From Allodiplogaster sudhausi (Eukaryota; Nematoda; Chromadorea; Rhabditida; Diplogasteridae): DNA of 64,000 bases. Position numbers and translations under genes: made by a program. Where the stretch lies: NCBI GenBank assembly GCA_945643635.1, contig CALZFC010000272.1, positions 476,501 to 540,500 of the forward strand. The letters are read 5' to 3'. Shown piece by piece: positions 23,323 through 34,255 of the stretch (positions within the stretch are counted from its first letter, which is position 1; each line of letters begins with the position of its first letter). The notes beneath the pieces are model-generated. The model did not search any database. It saw nothing but the letters and a program-made list of their open reading frames with translations, and was not told the DNA's origin.

Positions 23323-24300
23323 ATCTCCCTCTCTCCCTCTCTCCCTCTCTCACTCTCTCCCTCTCTCAATCTCTCTCCCTCTCTCCCTCTCTCTCCCTCT
23401 CCCCCTCTCTCTCTTTCTCCCCCCTCTCTCTCACTCTTTCTGTCTCTTTTCCGTTCCGGTCCTCTTGTTTTCATCGATATCCTTTGCTCTCTTTTTCTGT
23501 TATTTCTAATGGTTAGCTGCATTAGATTCTCTGAACTTTCTTGGATATAAGCATTTTCAGTAATCTTGGGATATCCCACACAGTCTCAGAAATAATACAA
23601 AATACAGTTATCAAGGCTTACAGTTAATCACCAAATAAAAGAGTATAAGGAATGTCTGCAGGGACTCGCAGTCGTCAGAAAAGTATTGCAGAATTTGATC
23701 CGGAGTGACGGTTGTCAAAGAAACTAGTGGGTAGATCCATATTGCCCCCTCCCCCGCAATTGATATTCAAACGAAACAGTGATGAATGACTATGCCAGGA
23801 AGCGATATATGTACACATAAATATTGAAAATCAGTTCTTCTTTAAAGGTGACCATAGGGGAAAAACTCCTACCACGAAGTCCCTGACAGATTGGTAAAAA
23901 GTACGGGGTGAAGAATCCACAGAAATGGTGCTACTGCTCCTCGCCTCTCTCCATAGAAACTTGAACAACTGGCAGGTGTGCGCACGTGTTAAGTAAATTA
24001 CGGCCAATGTGGTTGCGTGCCCCATATACATATATAAATTTTAAGTGCAGGATTCGAATGGCCCCATCGGCCCAGTGTTGCTCTGCCAAAATTTTTTGAG
24101 AATGGCGGGAAAATAAAATGTTCCCGAATTCAAAGTAGAGAATACCGTTAATTTCCTCAGGGCGGAGGGGTTTTCGTGACTTCGGGACACTTGCAATCGA
24201 AGTTTCTAGCTCAACCTGACCAAATAATACACTATTTACTCGTCTCGGACCTCCTTTAATACAGAATAGATCATCGAAAAAAAATTAATCCCCGAAAGGG
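20106..24300. other. No gene recognised; microsatellite-rich
   Basis: GA tracts lie at 21075-21265 and 22540-22725 (the latter with a duplicated TTGGCCGGAAGAGAGTGATA at 22600 and 22654). A CT tract with a TATATA core lies at 23040-23440. CATA/TATG microsatellites occur at 20400, 21375 and 21475. No conserved exon was identified. Confidence 0.45.
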
Positions 24301-25704
24301 GACTAAGGGAGCTATAGAGTGAGCAAGCGAGAGTGAGAGAAAGACAGAGAAAAGAAAAAAGAAAAACTGAGAAAAGAAAGAGATAGCGTGAAAGAAACTC
24401 TGCCGACTGATACGAGAAAAGTGAGATACACACAGCGAGAAAGAGAGTGAGAGACTGCGAGAGAGAGAGACACACACAGCGAGAGATAGAGGGAGAGAGA
24501 GTGAGAGGGAGACGGAGCGAGAGAGAGAGAGAGAGAGAGAGTGAGACACAGCGAGAGAGAGAGAGAGAGAGAATGAGACAGAGAGAGAGAAAGAGACACA
24601 CACACACAGTGAGAGAGCGAGAGAGAGAGAGAGAGAGAGAGAGAGTGAGACACAGCGAAAGAGAGAGAGGGAGAGAGAGAGTGAGACACAGCGAGAGAGA
24701 GTGAGATACAGCGAGAGAGAGACACAGCGAGAGAGCGATATAGAGGGAGCGAGAGAGTGAGATAGAGAGAGAGAGTGAGAAAGAGACACACACAGGGAGA
24801 GAGAAACAGCGAGAGAGAGGTACAGCGAGAGGGTGAGAGAGAGAGTGAGACACAACGAGAGAGAGAGAGACAGCGAGAGAGCGAGAGATACAGCGAGAGA
24901 GAGAGAGAGAGAGTGAGACACAGCGAGAGAGAGAGAGAATGAGACAGAGAGAGAGAAAGAGACACACACACACAGTGAGAGAGCGAGATAGAGAGAGAGG
25001 GAGAGAGTGAGACACAGCGAAAGAGAGAGAGGGAGAGAGAGAGTGAGACACAGCGAGAGAGCGATATAGAGGGAGCGAGAGAGTGAGATAGAGAGAGAGT
25101 GAGAAAGAGACACACACAGGGAGAGAGAAACAGCGAGAGAGAGGTACAGCGAGAGGGTGAGAGAGAGAGTGAGACACAACGAGAGAGAGAGAGACAGCGA
25201 GAGAGCGAGAGAGACAGCGAGAGAGCGAGAGATACAGCGAGAGAGCGAGAGAGAGAGACAGCGAGAGAAAGAGAGAGGTAGCCACAGAGAAAGAGAGAGA
25301 GAGAGGGAGAGAGAGTGAGACACAGCGAAAGAGAGAGAGGGGAGAGAGTGAGACACAGCGAGAGAGAGATACACACAGCGAGAAAGAGAGTGAGACACAG
25401 CGAGAGAGAGAGACACAAAGCGAGAGAGCCAGATAGAGAGAGAAAGAGGGAGACAGAGCGAGAGAGAGAGAGACAGCGAGAGAGAGTGAGATACAGCGAG
25501 AGAGAGACACAGCGAGAGAGAGACACAGCGAGAGAGCGATATAGAGGGAGCGAGAGAGTGAGAGAGAGACACACACACAGGGAGAGAGAAACAACGAGAG
25601 AGAGGTACAGCGAGAGGGTGAGAGAGAGAGAGAGTGAGAGTGAGACACAGCATGAGAGAGGGAGAGAGGGAGACATAGCGAGAGAGAGACTGAGCGAGAC
25701 ACAG

Positions 25705-25743
<39 letters not shown>

Positions 25744-25765
25744 AAGCGAGAGATAGAGATCGAAT
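24300..25765. repeat. 1.45 kb GA tract with interspersed CA, higher-order duplicated
   Basis: On the plus strand it is nearly pure GA with CACACA and GACACAGCGAGA insertions. Blocks recur: GGGAGAGAGAAACAGCGAGA is at about 24796, 25119 and (as AAACAACG) 25580, and GATATAGAGGGAGCGAGAGA is at 24737, 25051 and 25538. This indicates duplications of roughly 320-490 bp on top of the dinucleotide repeat. Long Ser/Leu frames on the minus strand are by-products. Confidence 0.9.
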
Positions 25766-25825
25766 GATGAGGCATTGTTAGCATAAGAAGGTCAAGATAG
25801 CATTACTGTAAGGATCAAGGAGCGT

Positions 25826-26311
25826 CTGCCCCGGGGAATTTTTGTTTTCTTTTACTTTGAAAACTTTACGAGAGATGTATCTACAATTCATAACAAGGTT
25901 TAAGTGATCAAGAAGTTTTAAAATATTTTCTAAAAAATATTCAGCAATTTCGACGTCAATTGTCAGCATTCAAATGCATATTCCCAGAAAAGGTATCCTC
26001 CGATTTCGCGTATAAAGCTGTATCTGACTCAGTTTTAGTTGCTCGATCTAGTAGTATAATTATTATGTGGAAAATCGGTGTACAGTACCCATTAATAGTC
26101 CAAAGAATACTAATTTTTATACAAGAGATTGGCCAAAAACACAGTAACACAATTTTCGGCCTTTAGAATTTTTTTTGCACGCAAATCAGACTATATTGTA
26201 TATTGAAAATATTGTTCAAAACTTTTAGACTACCTAAACCTTCTTATAAATAGTAGAAACATCCCTCATAAGGTTTTCAAAGTAAAAGAAAACAAAAATT
26301 CCCCGGGGCAG
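25826..26311. mobile_element. 486-bp foldback MITE
   Basis: The two ends are inverted copies: CTGCCCCGGGGAATTTTTGT at the left, and the reverse complement at the right ending at 26311. Similarity of the arms continues for about 130 bp (for example GATGTATCTACAATTCATAA against GATGTTTCTACTATTTATAA), while the centre of about 220 bp is unpaired. No target-site duplication is obvious and there is no coding capacity. Confidence 0.85.
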
Positions 26312-26960
26312 GCCCCCAATGAGTCTTACAAAGAGGCTCTCTAGTAGTCTCGCTTTTTAAAACATTACTATCTAGCAAGGCAGTCTCGATAGTAAAGCAA
26401 GTCCGTCACAGTTCTTGTATCTAAATTTATAAATAGGTTTAATTTTTCCTAGAATTTAGTCAAAATAATATCGATTCACGTTTCAAACTCTTACAATTTG
26501 TTAATGTAATATTCTCTGAATTTTTTATCCATCTGTCTAAACCCTTTCAAATGGAAAGCACATATGTAAATGTATGTACATATTGGCAGATTTTTTTTAC
26601 ATTCTTCGACAGAAAAAAATCACCTACATTTCAATAGGAGTGCGGCTCTGACCTAATTCTCTACCCGCCAGTTTTCACGTTACTATTGCTCAGAATGTAC
26701 TATTGCTCAGAATGAAGAAAATGGCTAAAACTTTCTGGATACATTTTTACGCCAAGATAAAGACATCCATACAGAAAAAACCTAGGTTAATTATTCCCCA
26801 GATACCTCTGCTTCTAACATTCCGTAATCATTGGGTGCTTGCTGATGGAACAGTTTCCGCATGTATTAATGTCGAATTAGTTGGCTTTTTTCCACCGCAC
26901 AGAAAATTCTGCCTTTTCGAAAAAAAGGGGTTTTAAAGGAGGACAATCATAGAAAAGTAA
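26312..26960. other. No gene seen
   Basis: AT-rich sequence with TATG/CATA runs near 26565. No exon was recognised. Confidence 0.4.
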
Positions 26961-26963
26961 TGA

Positions 26964-27511
26964 ATGCAGGTTCGAATTTCCGCGTTGACCCTAGGAGTAG
27001 GCACTCTCATTCTTGCGTGCTATTTCGCAGGTCGCAGAAACCAGCTGATGGTGAGTGAGCTTATTAACTGTGTATGTTTCATGCTTGAATGCATGCATGA
27101 AAACCGGCTCAATATCAAAAATTCATTCCGAACACGCCCGGATTCACAGATTGACTCTGTATTCCCCACAAGCCGGAAATTACCTGTCCAATGAATATAG
27201 AGGCATTCTCTATTCATTCCCTGCTATGCTTCTGCTGGATAAGCCCGTTTCTGTCCCAGTTCACCTTCTACTCTTCTCTACTTTTCTCCGTACGTTATCT
27301 GCTTAAAAATATTAATTTGTATGCAAGATTTTTGTTGAACACCTTATCTGATTGAAAAATGTCGTCGCAATAAATCGCATTATCAGTAAAAATTGTATCT
27401 GAAGAAGTGGCAGCATGTATGCTGTGCTACCACTGCATTGGCAAGGACTGCAACAACATGGCGGGGCCATCCACCGTCAAGGTCAACTGCCCACGAGGCG
27501 CTCTTTGTCAG
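26964..27511 (+). CDS. Partial Ly6/uPAR-like (three-finger) protein, two exons
   Basis: Exon 1 (26964 to 27030 or 27054) starts at ATG and encodes a hydrophobic signal peptide (VRISALTLGVGTLILACYFA). Exon 2 (27387 or 27405 to 27511) encodes MLCYHCIGKDCNN, then VNCPRGALCQ. The CYxC-xGxxCNN start and the V-x-CPxGxxCQ strand are the first half of a Ly6/three-finger domain, a small disulfide fold in secreted or GPI-anchored proteins. Exon 2 ends at a GT donor in phase 0. The remaining cysteines and the GPI signal were not found downstream. An open piece at 27791-27870 was considered but does not fit the phase. Confidence 0.5.
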
Positions 27512-27542
27512 GTTTAAAAAACTCAAAAGTCTATGTAAATTT

Positions 27543-27616
27543 GTGGAGGCATGGGGAATAGAACCCCAGACATCACCCATACGAGGCGCGCGCTCTTCCC
27601 CTGAGCTATGCACCCC
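27543..27616 (-). repeat. tRNA-Ala-derived pseudo-tRNA or SINE head
   Basis: On the minus strand the 72-nt segment starting GGGGTGCATAGCTCAGGGGA folds as a tRNA: D-stem GCTC/GAGC, T-stem TGGGG/CCCCA, five-base variable loop, discriminator A. The anticodon stem has one mismatch and the acceptor one, and the T-loop is TTCTATT. It resembles tRNA-Ala, but the anticodon position reads CGT. The mismatches argue for a decayed copy and not a working tRNA. Confidence 0.6.
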
Positions 27617-27619
27617 TTC

Positions 27620-28790
27620 ATCAAAACTGTTGAGCAGTCAACAAAGTACGAATACTTCGACTTCGTTCTAAACAAAATGTTGACAACGAAGACTGTGAGA
27701 GGCTGCTCTCTCGGTGTTGGTTGGTAGCACATTCTTTACATCTTGACTTGCCAATCTAAATCATCTTCCTTTTTCTTTATTCCTATAAGACACGATGATT
27801 AAAAATGATTTTAAGGATGCCTGCAAGCAGCAGCAAAAGAATTCTGTGAAGAAGATGGATCGATGCTCGCGATGATTGGCTGTCCGAAGAGGTGATTCTT
27901 TGATGAAGTAGTTCAATATCCATGAATAGGAGACAATTCCTTGTTTGGACTGAGTATCTGTTCAGGTTGTGCTGTGATCAAGACCTCTGCAACACTCATC
28001 CGATGTAAAGAGTACTCAATGATTCTGGAGTAGAACACTCTTCTTTCACTCTTTCCAGTTATTCAATAAATGTTCCCATGTTGAAGCGAAGTTTCATCCT
28101 TGAAACTGGGAAAGGTGAGAGATACTCCGATAGACATACAGGGAACAAACGAAAATGGCAGAGAGGATTCCACTCGAAGTCGCCTCAGAATTATGCTTGA
28201 CCAGGACAGCAAATATGTCCATGCAGTTCCTGGCAGGAACTTGATGCTTTCGGCTTCTTCTCATGATTCTCTTGCCTGTCTCTCATCTTCCTGATCAGTC
28301 TTTTGGCTATGGAGAATTCCAATAGAAGCGGTCAATCAATTCCTTTTTCTCTACTGTTGTGGAAATGCGAATCCATTTTTTCATTTACCATATCGTACTA
28401 CATATTTAAATATAAAAATAACAGATACTCCAATCTCTCCATAATATATTTAAGTTTTGTCTGCATTCTTCTGCTATAATTATATTTTTTTTTCGGAAAT
28501 CGATCTCGAACCGTCAAATTTAATTGATCAATGCCACACAAATTTCGAACAGCAAATCGTAAGTGCAGAAGGATCATTTAATCTCGACTTTCCATCAATA
28601 AAAATGCACTTTTGAATACCTCGCTAATTCTGTTTGCAATTTATATCCAACTCTGTCTTTCTCGCCTTTTCGCTTCATATCCTTGGCTTTCCGGCGTTTC
28701 TCCCTTTTTTTTCTCTCCCCCCCCCCTATCCTCCCCATCTCTACCACTCCTTCTCTCCCAGTCCTCATTCTGTCTCCTTCTCTCCCAGTC
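27620..28790. other. No gene seen
   Basis: Unique-looking sequence without recognised exons. Confidence 0.4.
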
Positions 28791-28815
28791 CTCATTCTCT
28801 CTCCTTATCTCTCTT

Positions 28816-28866
<51 letters not shown>

Positions 28867-29010
28867 GTTTCTCTCATCCTATCTTTCTCGTTCTCGCTCG
28901 CTCTCTCTCTCTCTTTCTTTTCTCTCTGACTGTTTAATCTCTCTCTTTCTCTTTCACTCCTTTTCTCTTTCCCTCTCGATGTCTCTCTCTCTATCTCTCT
29001 AGATGTCTCT
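28725..29010. repeat. CT microsatellite block
   Basis: About 280 bp of CT-rich sequence begins with a run of nine C at about 28719. GA-rich sequence follows at 29110-29240 and 29380-29450, and a 66-bp CT-rich segment containing TTTGCCATGCTCTCTCACTC is duplicated at 29583 and 29641. Confidence 0.85.
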
Positions 29011-29913
29011 CTCTCACCTTCGTCGAGCAACAAACATACACACGAATGATGCGAATCGATAGTGTACGTTTGTATTTGGCAGCGAGGGGCAAAAAGACGG
29101 CCTCGGCTTGGTCGGAAAGAGAGATAAGCGAGGCGAGAGATGAAGAGGGTGAAAGAGGGAAAGCGAGAGGACGAGAGAAGAAGAAGGAGGGAGAGAGAGG
29201 AAAAGCGAGAGGACGAGAGATGAAGAGGGAGAGAGAGGGGAAGCAAGGGGACCAGAGGTGGCCAGAGATTGAAAGGGTAGCAGATGACCAGAGAAGCAAA
29301 GAAACTGAAAATGCTGAGTTTTTTGCAAATAACGATGCAGAGAAAGTTTAGCTAGCTATGAGAGTATGCAAGACGAGTAGGCCAGAAAGAGAAAGACAGA
29401 CTGAGAGAGTGAGAGAGACAGAGAGAAGGAGAAAGTGAGAGAAAGAAAAGAAGGAAGGAGATCTCTTCTGCTGCGGCCTGCATCGGCAACCACCCTTGCC
29501 TGCCCTCCCCACCACTGAATTTCCTCTGTTGACAGCTCTTTCTTTCTCCATTGTTCAAGGACTATGATCTCTCTTCTCTCTCATTTGCCATGCTCTCTCA
29601 CTCACTTTCATCGTGTCTAATCCTTCTCTCCTCTCTCTCGTTTGCCATGCTCTCTCACTCACTCTCACACTGTCTAATCCTTCTTTCGAGTAGTCGGCAC
29701 TCTACCTTGAAGAATCTTCTCCTCTGTATCTGCTTAGGTACCTGTCAAGCAAGCTCCTCTGTTTCTCTGTTTCTCTCTCCTTTTCTCTATATTCCTACTC
29801 TTCACCCTAGCGACAAGGTATGTATGCTGGCATCGAAAGAAGAAATGAGTGAAAATGAGTCTCTCTCATTTTTTTTCTCTATTTTCTCTCTCTCTCCCTC
29901 TCTCTCTTCCTCC

Positions 29914-29952
<39 letters not shown>

Positions 29953-30435
29953 GCTTTCTAAAACTCTCAGGCTGACTTGGTCTCATTTCATGCACCCTGC
30001 TCGGTTTGAACATGCCAGCAAAGAGAGACTCCGCCAAGCACCATTTTTTATTCTATTATATTACTGTAAGTTGAACATTATTCATATCATCCTATTATTT
30101 TTCCACAAGTGGTCGTCCATATTTACTGAATTGATATAGAGTGCAATTTATCCAACTTTTGTCTGTGTTATCACATCTCCCGGCTCTCTCTGTTGATACT
30201 TCTTCTGACAAGATATTGGGTGTGCCGATGACATCCTAGCAGGTACTAATGTTGGATGCTTCATATTCTTCTGGCTTTGTTCAATATGCAACTTCTTATA
30301 TTTGTCTGTCGTGGATGTGAACTTGCTCAGTGGTAGATCAGGCAGTAGCTGTTACCAGGCTCGAACACCGTTGCCTCCATATCTAGCACCAATTATCTTA
30401 CATGACACCTATATTACGGCTTATAATCACCCATG

Positions 30436-30470
<35 letters not shown>

Positions 30471-30661
30471 CACGGAAATAGGGATGGGCAGGAAGCAGAG
30501 AAAGGATGAATTTAGGAAATTAACAAAGAGTTTTTGCAGCAGTAAAAAAGAATGACAACAGTTTGGCTCTAACAATGAAGAAAAAAATTGGGCATGAATT
30601 TTTTTTCCCTTCCAAGTTTCCACATGATAAGGAAATAAAATATGATTTAGGGATCACATTT

Positions 30662-30692
30662 CTAAATATTCGGGGGGGGGGCGAATATTTAG
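30662..30692. repeat. Palindrome around a G run
   Basis: CTAAATATTCG and its exact reverse complement CGAATATTTAG flank a run of G. The arms are 11 nt with a G-only loop. Confidence 0.85.
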
Positions 30693-30918
30693 CAGCTTTT
30701 GCACGTATGATAGAATTATAGAGAAGAATATTGCAGACTAAGGATCTTAGTCCTTCCATCGTTACGTCCGAACTCGGATGGGTGATAAGACCCGGGGTGT
30801 TGATGTACTCGTCTAAGAAACGTGTTGTTCTCGTTGCTGAAAAGGCTATAGCCAAGTACCTTGTGGCAGATAATGGTGTACCCGCTCTCCCGTCTACTGT
30901 ACATTTTGCTAGGCATGT

Positions 30919-31055
30919 GTAGTGGTGCCCATAGGTCGTGAGCCATAGGGGGATGTAGCTCAGTTGTAAAGCAGCCACTCATGAGTAGGTGGTCCTGGGT
31001 TCAAACCCTGATGCCTCCAATGATCTTTGAGCCTTTTGATGATTACCTCTTCGCC
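30919..31055 (+). mobile_element. tRNA-related SINE-like copy 1
   Basis: It contains an A-box-like TAGCTCAGTTG (30955) and a B-box GGTTCAAACCC (31008), ending GATGCCTCCA as in the pseudo-tRNA at 27543. Upstream TAGTGGTGCCCATA and downstream CCTTTTGATG...TACCTCTTC recur in copy 2. The anticodon arm does not fold properly, so this is not called as a tRNA gene. Confidence 0.5.
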
Positions 31056-31364
31056 TACATGGGGGGCCGAGATGTTGGTGTTGGTGGGACTCCTCTACCG
31101 TTTATGGTCGGCGGGGTAGGGGTAAGCTTCAACAAGTGATCATGGCTGCGTCGTTCCTGAGAAGATATATTCCGCTTGGTCGATGAGGTATTCCGACCAA
31201 GTGATGAAATGAAGATATTCCGCTGCGGCGAAGATAAGGCCAGAGAGCCAAGAAATGTGCAGCTGCGCCGAGGTAGACAGCACGAGTTGAAGAAGAGCAG
31301 ACGCGATGAGAGAAAGGCTACCGTGCGATCTCTAGCAGGGAGGTCGCTCGTGTAAGGCAAGGAT

Positions 31365-31462
31365 GTAGTGGTGCTCATAAGGGGTTGACTAGCCGACTCA
31401 TGAGTGGTCCTGGACTCAAACCCCCCCCCCCCCTTCGTGCCTTTCGATGGTACCTCTTCATA
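31365..31462 (+). mobile_element. tRNA-related SINE-like copy 2
   Basis: A degenerate direct copy of the 30919 unit: TAGTGGTGCTCATA, then CCGACTCATGAGTGGTCCTG, CTCAAACCC followed by a run of C, then CCTTTCGATGGTACCTCTTC. The two copies are about 450 bp apart. Confidence 0.5.
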
Positions 31463-31589
31463 TGTTAGCGATCGAACGATGGCTCGTCATGCAAGACAAA
31501 TTTTAATATGTACATATTTTATAAGAGCATTTGTTTAATTACTCGTTGTGTTATAGCGAGTATTTGGAAGCGTTCTAGCGTAGTACATA

Positions 31590-32189
31590 CAGTACCGTCC
31601 AACATTGTTGGGTCCGAAATTAATCCGTTTAATTAAATTAATTTAAATAATTCAAACTGGAATTGCGAAATGCTGAGGACATGCCATGCGATTTCCTCCG
31701 AGGGTTTTATGTCTTTTTTCATTGCGCGTCACCCTAGAAAAACCGTTTTCCAAAATATGCCGTAATGACAAAGTTCTGTCAATTTGACAAAGCTACGCTG
31801 TTTAGCGGCATTTTTTGCTAGGTGTTTGGCCGAGAAACGAGCTGGCTGAATCCAGCAGCCAAACTACAAACAGCAAATTAGAGTGAAATTTTCTAAGCAC
31901 TTCTTATTTTGTTTGAGTTTCTTCCTTTGTTTTGCTTGACTTTCTTATCATATTTGGGTATGAATGATAAGAAAAATGGAAAATTAGATTTTCTGTTGCG
32001 AGCAAAAAAGTTGCGCTTGCAAAGCATCGAACCACGGACCTTAAGATTCAAAATCAAACGCAGACGCAATAAACCACACGGAGCTCGAGAAGGATGGAAC
32101 GCACCTTTCCTATCACATTGTCCGCAGCATCACCAAAGAAGCGTGGAGGATGACGATTCAAGGGGCTTGTCTGGCTCTTCGCTGCCTCT

Positions 32190-32239
<50 letters not shown>

Positions 32240-32335
32240 CGTTCACAAATACTCTCTCTTTCCTCTCTCTCTCTCAATCACTCTCACTCTTTCAATCTAT
32301 CCCCTCCTCGCTTTCTCTGTCGTTCTCTCTCTCTC

Positions 32336-32383
<48 letters not shown>

Positions 32384-32504
32384 GTTCACAAATACTCTCT
32401 CTCTTCCTCTCTCTCTCAATCTCTCTCACTCTTTCAATCTATCCCCTCCTCGCTTTCTCTGTCGTTCTCTCTCTCACACACACACTCTCTCTCTCACACA
32501 CACA

Positions 32505-32544
<40 letters not shown>

Positions 32545-33196
32545 CACTATATCTCTCTCAGTCTCGTTTTATCTCTCTCCTTCTCCCCCTCTATCTCTCC
32601 CTCTTATTTCGATCTCTTTTCATTCTAGGCGATAACTGCATTTCTGGTTGATTTTTGGTCGGGTCCGGTCAGGATAGAAAAGGTACGTTCCCTCGTTCCC
32701 AAGCTACGTGTGGTGTATTGCGACAGCGTTTGATTGGGAGTCCCACGGTCCGGGGTTCGATGCTTTGAAAGAGCAATTTTTTTGCTCGCAACAGAAAATC
32801 TTATTTTCCATTTTCTTATCATTTATACCCAAATATGATAAGAAACTCAAGCAAAACAAAGGAGGAAACTCAAACAAAATAAGAAGTGCTTAGAAAATTT
32901 CACTCTAATTTGTTGTTTGTAGTTTGGCTGCTGGATTCAGCCAGCTCGTTTCTCGGCCAAACACCTAGCAAAAAATGCCGCTAAACAGCGTAGCTTTGTC
33001 AAATTGACAGAACTTTGACATTACGGCATATTTTGGAAAACGGTTTTTTCAGGGTGACGCGCAATGAAAAAATACATAAAACCCTCGAAGGAAATCGCAT
33101 GGCATGTCCTCAGCACTTCGCAATTCCAGTTTGAATTATTTAAATTAATTTAATTAATCGGATTAATTTCGGACCCAACAATGTTGGACGGTACTG
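31590..33196. mobile_element. 1607-bp foldback element, Tc1/mariner-like ends
   Basis: Two arms of about 527 bp (31590-32116 and 32669-33196) are inverted copies at roughly 90% by eye. Both ends read CAGTACCGTCCAACATTGTT inward and are bordered by TA (31588-31589 and 33197-33198), matching the TA target duplication and CAGT start common in Tc1/mariner elements. There is no transposase. The inner part of each arm carries a tRNA-like segment with a B-box (GGGGTTCGATGC at 32752). The spacer is a CT microsatellite with a 143-bp duplication. Confidence 0.88.
32195..32610. repeat. CT microsatellite with 143-bp tandem duplication (foldback spacer)
   Basis: The unit beginning GTCTCGTTCACAAATACTCT occurs at 32236 and 32379. 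Each copy continues through TTTCAATCTATCCCCTCCTC. CT and CACA repeats surround them. Confidence 0.85.
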
Positions 33197-33209
33197 TACG
33201 TATTCGTAA

Positions 33210-33450
33210 AAAGGCTTCTTTAGTGATCCAAGCAATTCTCGACCTATTAGCATAACATGTTTCTTTTTAGAGTTTTTGAGAGATTGTGTTGCCATGAATT
33301 GCATAGCTGGGGCGAGTCCTCTGATATGCATACTACAAGATAAACAGTACGGTTTTCGGAGAAAACGCTCAGTAGAATTACAAATGCTAGATGCCCTCGA
33401 GTCGAGTAAGAGAGCTAGCCATCCGAAGCTTTTATGCCAGTTGCAATATT
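33210..33450 (+). pseudogene. Non-LTR reverse transcriptase fragment
   Basis: The plus strand reads SDPSNSRPISITCFFLEFLR, followed by DKQYGFRRKRSVELQMLDAL. These match the conserved (D-x-SNYRPISLT) and (QYGFRxxRS) blocks of LINE reverse transcriptases, with correct order and rough spacing. Nothing of the catalytic core follows, so it is a remnant. It starts immediately right of the foldback element, which may have inserted into it. Confidence 0.75.
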
Positions 33451-34024
33451 CCGAAGAAAGAGGTTTATTGAGCAAGGGTTATTCGACAGGAGGAGAGAGA
33501 CATCAGGGAAGGGCGTTGGGTCCGAGGCGTGGTGGTCGTTGAGGGGGAACAAGGAGGGGAAAGTCGGGAAGGTCGGGAAGGGCGGCGGGAAGAAGGGAAG
33601 CGGCGACTCCCAGCTTGTGGCTCGCCGACGGCAAGAAGCCTCTAGTTGAGTCATAATCGGGGCTTAAATACAGTGATGCATAGGGGCGGAGATACATACA
33701 TACATAGAGAGAACGAGAACGAGAGGGCGAAGAGCGAGAACAACAAGTGGGAGAGGGAACATACATATGTACATACAGAGAGTAACATCCCACTACAAGA
33801 TACATAGAGTACATACGTCCCCTTTACATGCTGATGATGTTATTATTTATAAGATAGGAGCACTCTGCAGCTGGTTTTAATTCTCTTACCAAGGATTCTC
33901 CAGATATTGATTTTATATAGTCTTATCATTTTTGTTTCCTTAACTATTTTTTCTACCTCGTCTGCTCATACACACTAACGCACATAAAAAAAATCGCAAG
34001 CGTGGCGCTACACACAGAAAACGA

Positions 34025-34255
34025 TGTGACACGGGATGTCACAATTTGATGTCACAATAATGTACCGATTTTACTTCGGTACATATGTGTTCCACCCCAT
34101 GTCACAATTTATGTTCCAAAAAATTGTGACCTCCAGTGAAACAGAAATGTGACGCGCCATGTCACAATTTTCGAGCGGTGGAGGGCAGCGTATCCCAGCA
34201 AAAATGTGACATTGCATGTCACAATTAGGCGGCAGCACATAAATTGTGACATGCT
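34025..34255. promoter_or_regulatory. Left subterminal TGTGAC/GTCACA array
   Basis: About ten copies of TGTGAC or its complement lie in 230 bp, commonly extended to ATGTCACAATTT. Such dense subterminal copies typically serve as transposase binding sites; that role is inferred. Confidence 0.7.

Noticed and set aside
24236..25784. Two 488-490 residue Ser/Leu/Cys/Val frames on the minus strand
   Set aside because: They are translations of the GA/CA repeat tract in two overlapping frames, with no codon bias or domain.
27544..27615. Functional tRNA-Thr(CGT) gene on the minus strand
   Set aside because: Overall sequence is tRNA-Ala-like with acceptor and anticodon-stem mismatches and an abnormal T-loop, so a pseudo-tRNA is more likely.
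30731..30922. Plus-strand 63-residue frame (TKDLSPSIVTSELGWVIRPG)
   Set aside because: Protein-like in places, but no start context, splice partner or recognised homology, and it runs into a SINE-like copy.
30950..31019. Functional tRNA gene
   Set aside because: A- and B-boxes are present, but the anticodon arm does not form a 5-bp stem with a 7-nt loop and the D-stem is incomplete; a related degenerate copy lies 450 bp away.
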